Below are positions 17,162-24,974 of a DNA stretch of 38,144 nt, one piece after another. A program made the position numbers and the translations under genes. This DNA comes from Balneolaceae bacterium (GTDB lineage Bacteria; Bacteroidota; Rhodothermia; Balneolales; Balneolaceae), in contig JAFIFA010000021.1 in NCBI GenBank assembly GCA_020832225.1, positions 1 through 38,144 of the forward strand, given 5' to 3'. The stretch's first letter is position 1; the number at the start of each line of letters is the position of its first letter. The notes beneath the pieces are model-generated. The model made no database searches, was not told where the DNA came from, and saw nothing but the letters and a program-made list of their open reading frames with translations.

Positions 17162-19921
17162 ATGAAACGGATCACCGCCATATCCGGGCTGCTGATGCTG
17201 GCTCTCTTTCCGATACTGGCTCCCGGTCCGGTAGCACAGAGTGCGTCGGCCGACACCACCTGGTCGTTCGACTTCCGTGGCGATCCTCTCGATGAAGTTC
17301 TCGATCTGATTGCCAAAGATACCGGACTCGATTTGGCCTACGATCCCACCCTGGTTTCCGGAATTATTGTCTACCATCGGGTTCGCAGCCAGCCCAGCCC
17401 GGGGCTCCTCACAGAACTTCTGAAACCGTTTGAACTCGACTATGTGACGCTCTCATCAGGCACAATTATTATTGTTCGTGCGGTCCGGTCGAAACCGGCA
17501 CACGGCAGCTTTACAGGCAAAATTGTTGACGCAGAGAACGGCCGGCCACTTCCCGGGGCCACCATTCTCCTCACCGACGCTTCCGGCGGTACCGCAACCA
17601 ACAGTTCCGGCAACTTCTCCATAAACCGTCTTACGAGTGGTTCTTATAATATCCGGGTAAGCTACCTTGGATATGAACCCGTCTATCGTACCATACAGAT
17701 CAACCCGGATGAGCAGGTATTTGAACGCATCTCTCTATCGCCAGAGCCTTATGATATCGCTCCGCTGGTTGTACAGGCACACCAGCCGAATTTTACCGGA
17801 AGCGGTCAGTCGCTCTCCAATGCTGAGCGCAACGAACTGGAGCCCCAAAACAGGAACCCCATCCGAAGCCTGAATCTATTGCCGGGTGTCCAGTATGGCC
17901 TTCCTCTAACTGATCTCCACCTTCAGGGCGGCCAGCAGAGCGAACATCGCATCCGTCTCGATGGTGTCCCAATCTATCACCCCTACAGTTTTGGTGAGAT
18001 GTTCAGCTCATTTAGTCCGTTCGCAATTGGAGATGTTCACTTGAAAAAAGCGGGTTTCGGGACGGCTGAAGGGAGTCAGATTTCCGGCATTGTGGATATG
18101 AATCACGACCTGAAACGGGTGGATCAGTCCGGCGGGACATTTCAGGCCGATCCGCTTACCGTAAACGCTCAGGCTGATTTTTCAATCCCGGTTGGCAATG
18201 GGAATTCAATCAATATGATGACCGCACTGCGAACCAATTTCTGGGACCTTTATCGTGACCCTGCCACCAACCAGATGCTTCGCGACTGGAACCGGATCGA
18301 TCCACTGATCACCAACGCGGTTTACAATCCTGACTTCAACCTGAACGACTTCCGGCCAGACTACCAGAATTCAGAGTTAGATATTCTGGACCTCCACGTG
18401 GCCGCCGCATATGATGCCGGTGATTTCACCACCTGGGAAGGCTCTTTTTATCTTTCCGGAAACTCTGTGCTCACAGAATTAGCCAGCATTTCACAAGACG
18501 CGGACAGCCCGGCACTCTACCTTTTTTCGGCTGATGAATACTCCTGGCAGAATGCGGCCGGACAACTATCCTGGAACCACCTGGCATCACCGCGGCTTGA
18601 TCTCTCTGCAAAGTCAGCCTTCTCAGAGAACCGGTTTCGCCACAGAGGTGCGTTCGGTAGAAGCCAGGTTTTTCCGTTCAGATCATCGGGCAGTGCAACT
18701 CAATCCGATGCCTCGTATTTTCTACCATCTTTTTCTGAATCGATACCGTTGCCCGCTATGGTAGATAAAAACAGAATCCGGCATTTTTTCACCAAAGCCG
18801 ACGCAGAGTACACCTTCTCCCCCTCTTTTTCAGCAGAGGGCGGAATTCAGGCAGATTTCATCCGCACAGAGATGAGTACATCCGATCAAAACTACCAGCC
18901 CGCAACCAGCAACGAAACCGGTACTATCCTGAGTTTTTATGCAAACAGCCTACATTATTTTAGTGATGATCTTCGTCTGAGGTGGGGTTCCCGGTTCACT
19001 CATCTCTCCACATCCGGCAATTTCTATGCTGAACCACGTGCTTCTGTGCAGTACAACCGTTCTGAAAGCACCATAGGAAACTGGTCTGCAAAGCTCGCCG
19101 GCGGACTCTACCGACAGTTTATCAATGAGTATCGAATTACCAACACAGGGGCGACATCGGTTGTACCCTCATTTTCTGTTTGGTCGCTTGCAGGTGAGCT
19201 CGAAACCCCGAAAGCCTGGCACCTTACCGGCTCTTTCTGGCTTGAACCGGCAAGCGAAACCCGCATTACTTTGGAAGGGTTTTACAAATATCAGCCTGTA
19301 ACCCACATCACTACATATGGTGGCACACCCACCACACAGGAATTTTCGGAAAGGGAGCTCAATCCTGCCGCAGAGACAACACGCATGGAGGCCGCTGGTG
19401 GCGGAGTTCGAATTCATCAAAATCTTCCCGGAACAGGCCTCAGGCTGATGGCGGGGTATGACTACAGCTACACACGCGTATTGATGCAGCGTCAGTTTGG
19501 CCGTGAAATGCCTGCTCCCTGGAACGAACCGCACCGTCTTCAGGCAAGGGCAATCTGGCGTGCAGGTGGCGGACTCAGTTTCATTGCGAATTGGCAGTCG
19601 GTAATTGGCCGCACATGGGCGTGGCACCCTGCATATTACAACATTGTTGCATTCTCCGGAGAAGATCAAAGCGGGCTCCCCGATTTTAGAAATCCGGAAA
19701 ATGATCAACTCCCCGCATTTCATCAAGTCGATCTTTCTGTGGTCTGGCAGCCTTCAGCCGGTGGTACAGATCTTGAAGTACGGCTTGATCTGATCAACCT
19801 GCTCAACCGTAAGAATGTCATCCAAAAAGAGCTTCAACCCGAAATCGACGGCTCCTTCACCTCTCAAAACCGTGAAATGCCCGGATTCTATCCAACTGCA
19901 AGTATATCTATAAGCTTTTAG
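17162..19921 (+). CDS. TonB-dependent receptor with STN signalling domain (FecA-like transducer)
   Basis: A 919-residue outer membrane receptor. Signal peptide about 1-30; secretin/TonB short N-terminal (STN) domain about 35-107 (FDFRGDPLDEVLDLIAKDTGLDLAYD), the module that contacts FecR; carboxypeptidase-regulatory-like domain about 115-198 (GSFTGKIVDAENGRPLPGATI); plug about 205-320 (SLNLLPGVQYGLPLTDLHLQGGQQSEHRIRLDGVPIYHPYSFGE); then barrel to the C-terminus, ending FYPTASISISF with a terminal Phe. The presence of both STN and CarboxypepD_reg domains with the ECF/FecR pair upstream makes this an inducible uptake receptor. The ligand cannot be read from sequence. Followed two bases later by a Cys-rich lipoprotein gene, a likely accessory. 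Confidence 0.94.
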   Translation: MKRITAISGLLMLALFPILAPGPVAQSASADTTWSFDFRGDPLDEVLDLIAKDTGLDLAYDPTLVSGIIVYHRVRSQPSPGLLTELLKPFELDYVTLSSGTIIIVRAVRSKPAHGSFTGKIVDAENGRPLPGATILLTDASGGTATNSSGNFSINRLTSGSYNIRVSYLGYEPVYRTIQINPDEQVFERISLSPEPYDIAPLVVQAHQPNFTGSGQSLSNAERNELEPQNRNPIRSLNLLPGVQYGLPLTDLHLQGGQQSEHRIRLDGVPIYHPYSFGEMFSSFSPFAIGDVHLKKAGFGTAEGSQISGIVDMNHDLKRVDQSGGTFQADPLTVNAQADFSIPVGNGNSINMMTALRTNFWDLYRDPATNQMLRDWNRIDPLITNAVYNPDFNLNDFRPDYQNSELDILDLHVAAAYDAGDFTTWEGSFYLSGNSVLTELASISQDADSPALYLFSADEYSWQNAAGQLSWNHLASPRLDLSAKSAFSENRFRHRGAFGRSQVFPFRSSGSATQSDASYFLPSFSESIPLPAMVDKNRIRHFFTKADAEYTFSPSFSAEGGIQADFIRTEMSTSDQNYQPATSNETGTILSFYANSLHYFSDDLRLRWGSRFTHLSTSGNFYAEPRASVQYNRSESTIGNWSAKLAGGLYRQFINEYRITNTGATSVVPSFSVWSLAGELETPKAWHLTGSFWLEPASETRITLEGFYKYQPVTHITTYGGTPTTQEFSERELNPAAETTRMEAAGGGVRIHQNLPGTGLRLMAGYDYSYTRVLMQRQFGREMPAPWNEPHRLQARAIWRAGGGLSFIANWQSVIGRTWAWHPAYYNIVAFSGEDQSGLPDFRNPENDQLPAFHQVDLSVVWQPSAGGTDLEVRLDLINLLNRKNVIQKELQPEIDGSFTSQNREMPGFYPTASISISF

Positions 19922-19923
19922 AG

Positions 19924-20424
19924 ATGACTCCCGTCAAAAGACACATCAGATTCCTGATTCTTTTTATCATCGGTTCACTGACACTGAGTGCCTGCGACTA
20001 TTTCAGTTCCGGAACCAAATTCGGCCCTTATCTTTCTGTAGAAACTGACCGTGATCACTATGTGATTGGGGAAGATGAAGTGATCGGCGTGACCATTATA
20101 AACATTTCCGAAATGTCCCTTCGCTACAACACCTGCCTGATGAAAATGCTCGAAGTAATCCGGGACGGGGAGATCATTGAGACGATTGGGCACCCCACCT
20201 GTTATTGCAACTGCATAACGACGCTGAACCCCGGAGAGACCATCAATCCTGAATTCTCTGATTTCAATCTTCAATCCGTCTTATCTCTCTGGGATGAGCC
20301 ATTTGATTACGGTGAGGATGTCGAATATCAAATCATGGTTGGTGTGAGCGGTTCGCCATTGCTTGATGAGGATGATATTCGATCAAACCGTTTTCGTATC
20401 CGCAAGAGCGATAGTGAAAATTAA
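19924..20424 (+). CDS. Cys-rich lipoprotein of unknown function, accessory to the TonB receptor operon
   Basis: A 166-residue lipoprotein with signal FLILFIIGSLTLSAC (lipobox LSAC, lipidated Cys near 24). I do not recognise the family with confidence. The body looks like one all-beta, immunoglobulin-like domain (LSVETDRDHYVIGEDEVIGVTIINISEMSL...), vaguely similar to BsuPI-type inhibitor or DUF-type Ig domains. The distinctive feature is four cysteines: one in RYNTCLMKM and three in HPTCYCNCITTL, which could form disulfides or a metal site. The start ATG is two bases after the receptor stop, so it belongs to the operon and may help capture ligand. It ends eight bases before the convergent pcm stop, with no terminator seen. 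Confidence 0.8.
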   Translation: MTPVKRHIRFLILFIIGSLTLSACDYFSSGTKFGPYLSVETDRDHYVIGEDEVIGVTIINISEMSLRYNTCLMKMLEVIRDGEIIETIGHPTCYCNCITTLNPGETINPEFSDFNLQSVLSLWDEPFDYGEDVEYQIMVGVSGSPLLDEDDIRSNRFRIRKSDSEN

Positions 20425-20432
20425 TTCTCTGC

Positions 20433-21113
20433 TCAACTCCACCCTTTTTCACCAATGAGCGGTACAAACTTGAAATCGCGTAGCTGCTCCTCTTCAAATC
20501 TCTCCTCGGCAATACGGGTTATTCGAACCATCTTCTGGGTCTCCCTATCGCCAACAGGAACTACAAGTCTGCCACCGATATCAAGCTGTTGAATCAGATC
20601 ATCGGGCACAACCGGGGCTCCGGCTGTTACAACAATCGCATCATAGGGTGCATATGCGCTCCAGCCACGGGTGCCATCGCCCAGCTTAAGCCTCGCTTTG
20701 AAGCCAAGATCCTGCAGCATCTGTCTGGCCTTTTGATAGAGTGTGTCGTGGCGTTCCACACTATAGACATCCGCTCCCATATGGCAGAGTATTGCGGCTT
20801 GGTAGCCAGAGCCTGTCCCAATCTCCAGAACCTTCTCTCCTTCCTTTAGCTCCAGAAGTGATGTTTGTGCGGCAACGGTATAGGGCTGAGAAATGGTTTG
20901 ACCGCACCCAATCGGGAGTGCCGTATCTTCATAAGCCCGCTTTTCGAGGGCGGTATCCACCATAATGTGGCGTGGAATCTCAGCAATCGCTTTTAATATT
21001 CGCTCGTCAGTTATACCCTTCTTCCTGAGTTTTTCAACCAGCTCCTTACGCCGGCGGCCATGCTTTTTGTAGATATGTTTTCCCAGACTCAAATCAATCC
21101 CGGTTCTGTACAA
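20433..21113 (-). CDS. pcm: Protein-L-isoaspartate O-methyltransferase
   Basis: Repairs isoaspartyl damage in proteins by SAM-dependent methylation; cytoplasmic. At 226 residues it is the usual size. SAM motif I is VLEIGTGSGYQAAIL near 95; the substrate-side motif PIGCGQTISQPYTVA is near 67; DAIVVTAGAPVVP and GGRLVVPVG are the later family motifs. The reading frame has no ATG before residue 50, and a stop lies four codons upstream, so the start must be a non-ATG codon; the TTG at 21113 is the longest option and a second TTG occurs at residue 8. The conserved family alignment begins around RRRKELVEKLRKKGI, so either works. Convergent with the lipoprotein gene. Confidence 0.93.
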   Translation of the reverse strand: MYRTGIDLSLGKHIYKKHGRRRKELVEKLRKKGITDERILKAIAEIPRHIMVDTALEKRAYEDTALPIGCGQTISQPYTVAAQTSLLELKEGEKVLEIGTGSGYQAAILCHMGADVYSVERHDTLYQKARQMLQDLGFKARLKLGDGTRGWSAYAPYDAIVVTAGAPVVPDDLIQQLDIGGRLVVPVGDRETQKMVRITRIAEERFEEEQLRDFKFVPLIGEKGWS

Positions 21114-21297
21114 CGTTCTGCTTTAAACTAAAGTAACACATTCAGGGCAGTCAAACATAGTGAAATAGTTATGGAGCCACCCAGCGGGATTTTTCGATTG
21201 TATTTAATCTCAATGCTTGTATTTTCATCAGGTCGGTTTCATTTAGTTGGCCGGTGGTAATTTCAGTCAACGATTTAACTATTTTGACTTACACTTT

Positions 21298-23043
21298 ATG
21301 AAGAGGAAGCTCTACCTTCTGGCCGGATTTATGGCAATCACCACACTGCTCTTTGGCTGGGTCGACGTTCAGGCCTGGGTTGATGGCGAAACGGGTCAGC
21401 CGGGTGCCTACGGAACCTGGATCAGTCTCATCCCTCCGCTGGTTGCAATTGGTCTGGCGCTCATCACCCGGGAAGTGATCCTCTCCCTCTTTGCAGGCAT
21501 CTGGATCGGTGCCCTTTTTCTGGTTTCCTTCAATCCCTTTGACGGAACCGCACGCAGCCTCGATATTCTGATTGATGCCCTTGTAAATGCGGACCATATC
21601 GCGATCATCGTTTTCAGTCTTCTGCTCGGAGGAATGGTTGGTGTGATGTCGCGCGGCGGCGGTACACAGGGGATTGTGGATCAGCTCAGCAAGTTTGCCA
21701 CCACCCGTAAGAAAGGTCAGCTCTTCTCCTGGTTCTCCGCTTTCTTTATCTTTTTTGATGATTATGCCAATACCCTGATCCGTGGTAATGCGCTTCGGCC
21801 TATGACTGACCGCCTCAATATCTCACGTGAAAAGCTGGCTTATATTGTCGATTCAACCGCGGCTCCCCTGGCGGTAAGTGCGGTTATCACCACCTGGATC
21901 GGTTTTGAGATTACACAGATTCAAAATGCGCTCTCGGGACTAGCCGCTCAAACTACAGATGCTGCCCTGGCTACCCAGCTACAGGCCGGTGCCGACAACG
22001 CCTTCATTATCTTTCTCCACTCCATTCCCTATCTCTTCTACCCTATTCTGGCCCTCGCCTTTGTGGTTATGACCATTGTGATGCGAAAGGAGTTCGGCCC
22101 GATGCTGACGGCCGAACGGCGTGCATACTCCGGGGGTGGGGTAATCCGCCCCGGTTCCACACCTGCCACCGACACCAACCTTGAGACGATGCAGCCTATT
22201 GAGGGGAAACCCAAGCGATGGATCAATGCCGCACTTCCTGTTATCTCGGTAATCGTCGTAGCACTCTACGGTCTCTACACAACAGGAGCGTCAGCATTGG
22301 CTGAAGGGGAGAGCGGCCTCACCAACATTATTGGTAATGCCGATCCCTTTGCAGCCCTTCTCTGGGCCTCTTTTACAGGATGCGCCGTGGCCATCGGGCT
22401 TGTTGTCTTCCAGAAAGTTCTGACGCTTAATCAGGCTCTCGAGTCGTGGGTGGGCGGTATGCAGTCGATGCTGATGGCCGTCATCATCTTAATTCTTGCC
22501 TGGGGACTTGGCGGGGTTACTCAGGAGATTGGAACGGGGACCTACCTCGCCTCACTGCTCGAAGATAATCTGCCATTGGCGCTACTGCCCGGCCTGGTCT
22601 TTTTTATTGCAGCCGTCACCGCTTTCTCAACCGGAACCTCGTGGGGAACCATGGCGATTCTATTTCCGGTGGTTGTGCCACTTGCCGTTGCGATGGGAGC
22701 CGGAATCGGATTTGCCGGCGGCGAGCACTACTCGATTCTGCTCGGGTCCGTCAGCTCCGTAATGGCAGGCGCCGTATTTGGCGACCACTGTTCCCCGATA
22801 TCTGACACCACGGTGCTCAGTTCGATGTCTTCTGCCTGCGACCTGATCGATCACGTACGCACCCAGCTGCCATATGCACTAGTGATTGCAGGTGTGGCAA
22901 TCGTGGTTGGTGAGATTCCGGCCGCATTTGAGTTTATTCACCCGATCTGGGGAATCCTTGCCGGACTCGTGATTCTTTGGTTTATCCTGAAGACGTTTGG
23001 TCGCGATCCTGAGGTTATGCCTGAGAAAGTTACTCAGGATTAA
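21298..23043 (+). CDS. nhaC: NhaC-family Na+/H+ antiporter
   Basis: A 581-residue inner-membrane transporter, probably exporting Na+ in exchange for protons. I start at ATG 21298 (MKRKLYLLAGFMAITTLLFGW) instead of the ORF-track TTG at 21247, since this gives a normal membrane-protein N-terminus. Around a dozen hydrophobic segments are visible; family motifs include FDDYANTLIRGN near 155, STAAPLAVSAVITTWIGFE near 185, and the conserved VFGDHCSPISDTTVLSS near 500. Substrates of related NhaC/MleN proteins include malate/lactate exchange, so sodium/proton specificity is inferred. It fits a saline lifestyle. No terminator is obvious; the next gene starts 93 bases later. Confidence 0.92.
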   Translation: MKRKLYLLAGFMAITTLLFGWVDVQAWVDGETGQPGAYGTWISLIPPLVAIGLALITREVILSLFAGIWIGALFLVSFNPFDGTARSLDILIDALVNADHIAIIVFSLLLGGMVGVMSRGGGTQGIVDQLSKFATTRKKGQLFSWFSAFFIFFDDYANTLIRGNALRPMTDRLNISREKLAYIVDSTAAPLAVSAVITTWIGFEITQIQNALSGLAAQTTDAALATQLQAGADNAFIIFLHSIPYLFYPILALAFVVMTIVMRKEFGPMLTAERRAYSGGGVIRPGSTPATDTNLETMQPIEGKPKRWINAALPVISVIVVALYGLYTTGASALAEGESGLTNIIGNADPFAALLWASFTGCAVAIGLVVFQKVLTLNQALESWVGGMQSMLMAVIILILAWGLGGVTQEIGTGTYLASLLEDNLPLALLPGLVFFIAAVTAFSTGTSWGTMAILFPVVVPLAVAMGAGIGFAGGEHYSILLGSVSSVMAGAVFGDHCSPISDTTVLSSMSSACDLIDHVRTQLPYALVIAGVAIVVGEIPAAFEFIHPIWGILAGLVILWFILKTFGRDPEVMPEKVTQD

Positions 23044-23136
23044 TAGTCACTGTCAGTTAAAAATGCTGTTGTATTGCCGGACAGGTTTTCTATATTATCA
23101 ACATAGTAAAGTCTTTATTTAATCTCTCGGGGCATT

Positions 23137-23835
23137 ATGCATAGAAAATACCTGCCACTAATTCTGCTTTCAGCACTCCTTATTCAAGCCTGCAACACCG
23201 GCGAAACAAACAGCATACAGCTTGGCGTAAATAATACGGTGGAGATACCGGTAGAATGCGTTAAGCTTCAAATAACCATTGGAGAGAGAGGTGAGATAGC
23301 TTCAGAAACGGAAGAGAGCGGTTATAACAAGCTTGCGGCAGTGGTAACCGTTCTGCAGGATGCAGGACTCCCTGAAGACGCAATAGAGATTACTGCAGGC
23401 GATTTAAACCGAGTCCCAAATGATAACACATATCAATTCAACTCAACCGTCAGGTTTGATCTGGCCGATCCCGACCTGATCGATACAGTTCGCCGGGCCG
23501 TGATCTCTGCTGGCGGAACCGGATTTCGCGTTATTGGCTACGGAAACGCAGAGGAGGAGGAGATCTTCGACCGAGCATATCGCAACTCGATTGATGTAGC
23601 CAGGGAACGGGCAGAACGGCTTGTATCCGATCAGGATGTGCGTGTGGGCCGGATTCTCAACCTGCATGAAAATATACGTGAGATCGTCAGAACCCCTCAG
23701 ATGGATGGAAGCGTGAACATAGATATAAGTGGCGCCCTCGATTTTGGAACCAGCACTGTTGAGTCGATGTTCCGAAAAGAGACCTACAACCGCTCCATAG
23801 AATTCAATATAGAGTTTGAGCTGGTGGAAAAGTGA
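23137..23835 (+). CDS. SIMPL (DUF541) domain lipoprotein
   Basis: A 232-residue envelope protein. A lipoprotein signal MHRKYLPLILLSALLIQAC gives the lipidated Cys at 19. The SIMPL/DUF541 pattern is visible: a beta strand starting EIPVECVKLQITIGERGE, the repeated-residue helix SGYNKLAAVVTVLQDAGLPEDAIEI, and the late helix RNSIDVARERAERLVSDQDVRVGRILNLHE. The family (BP26/OMP28-like) is exported and of poorly defined function, linked to outer-membrane or stress roles. It is downstream of nhaC on the same strand with a 93-base gap that may hold its own promoter. Confidence 0.82.
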   Translation: MHRKYLPLILLSALLIQACNTGETNSIQLGVNNTVEIPVECVKLQITIGERGEIASETEESGYNKLAAVVTVLQDAGLPEDAIEITAGDLNRVPNDNTYQFNSTVRFDLADPDLIDTVRRAVISAGGTGFRVIGYGNAEEEEIFDRAYRNSIDVARERAERLVSDQDVRVGRILNLHENIREIVRTPQMDGSVNIDISGALDFGTSTVESMFRKETYNRSIEFNIEFELVEK

Positions 23836-23856
23836 TTTGCATTCTAATTGAAGCAG

Positions 23857-24693
23857 TTACCCCAACGTAATATCCAGCACCATCATCACGCAGAATCCGA
23901 CCACAGTTCCCATCGTTGCCAGATCCGTGTTGCCCGCTCGTTGTGATGTAGGAATCAGTTCCTCAACAACAACGAAGATCATGGCACCTGCAGCAAAACC
24001 AAGCGCATATGGCAGTGCAGGCTGAATGAAAATCACAGCAAGGGCACCAATCACGGCAGAGGGCGGATTTACAATTCCAGATAGCTGTCCGTAGTTGAAA
24101 CTAAGTTTCCGGGACACCCCTTCACCTCTTAGCGGCAGAGATACCGCCATTCCCTCCGGCAGATTCTGAAGACTGATGCCGATTGCCAGTGCCAAAGCAG
24201 CGGCTACGGTTGCAGTGCCGGTTGGATCGATACCGGTGGCTGCCGCCCCAAAGAGAACGCCTACCGCCAACCCTTCAGGAATGTTGTGAAGGGTGATCGC
24301 CATAACCAGCAGCGTAGCTCGGCGCCATTTGGTCTCAACACCCTCCGCCTGATCTCTCGGCAGGCCAAGGTGAAGATGAGGAACGTAGGCATCAGCAATC
24401 CGGATTGCCAGTGCACCCACAATAAACCCAATTGTGGCCGGCATCCATTTGATCATACCCAATGATTCAGCCATCTCCATGGAGGGCTCAATTAGAGACC
24501 AGATACTTGCAGCGATCATAATTCCTGCTGCAAAACCCAGCGACATATCCAGAAATTTCCGGCTCACCTCTTTTTTCATGAAAACAACACCGGCTCCAAT
24601 TCCGGTAGTAATCCAGCAGAGTGTGCCGGCAAGAAATGCCTGCATTACGGGGTGTTGATTAAGAAACCATTGAGAAATTTGAAGATCTTCCAT
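23857..24693 (-). CDS. ZIP-family divalent metal transporter
   Basis: A 278-residue inner-membrane transporter importing Zn2+ or related divalent cations. The two metal-binding helices are obvious: TLHNIPEGLAVGVLFG and LQNLPEGMAVSLPLRGEG, followed by the partner helix VIGALAVIFIQPALPYALGFAAGAMIFVVVEELIP. Eight membrane segments can be drawn, with a short cytoplasmic loop (HLHLGLPRDQAEG) carrying His residues in the usual place between segments 3 and 4. The NLPEG in place of HN(x)PEG second motif is common in this clade. The gene diverges from gcvP. Zinc is the likely but not proven substrate. Confidence 0.92.
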   Translation of the reverse strand: MEDLQISQWFLNQHPVMQAFLAGTLCWITTGIGAGVVFMKKEVSRKFLDMSLGFAAGIMIAASIWSLIEPSMEMAESLGMIKWMPATIGFIVGALAIRIADAYVPHLHLGLPRDQAEGVETKWRRATLLVMAITLHNIPEGLAVGVLFGAAATGIDPTGTATVAAALALAIGISLQNLPEGMAVSLPLRGEGVSRKLSFNYGQLSGIVNPPSAVIGALAVIFIQPALPYALGFAAGAMIFVVVEELIPTSQRAGNTDLATMGTVVGFCVMMVLDITLG

Positions 24694-24864
24694 TTACCGG
24701 TAGTTCGTTTTTTCTGAAACTTAAGATTTTTAGCCAAGACTAAAAACTATTTTGAGCACCCTTTCATTCATTGGCCCGCTTTGCATTGGGAAATATTCGA
24801 TTCATATCTGTTGAACATGCTTTTTTTCGGGCTGTCTGTGGTATCAAAAACGGCAAAAAAGCTG

Positions 24865-24872
24865 TATCTTTA
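24865..24872 (+). promoter_or_regulatory. Putative -7 box of gcvP
   Basis: TATCTTTA matches the TAnnTTTG Bacteroidota -7 consensus at all but the last base and nearly equals the glyQS box. It predicts a gcvP leader of about 95 bases. No clear -33 element. Confidence 0.4.
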
Positions 24873-24974
24873 GAGTCTGTAAAATTGGAGCTAAATGAGC
24901 GGCGGCCGAAACCTTGCAGGCGTAACGGCTGTTATACTCACCGAACACCTACACCTTTCTAAAAACCCATTTAC

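Noticed and set aside
24873-24974. Possible glycine riboswitch in the gcvP leader
   Set aside because: The leader contains ACCGAACACC but lacks the paired conserved segments of glycine aptamers (GGAGAG-like and the ACTCTCAGG-type strand); no tandem aptamer can be drawn.
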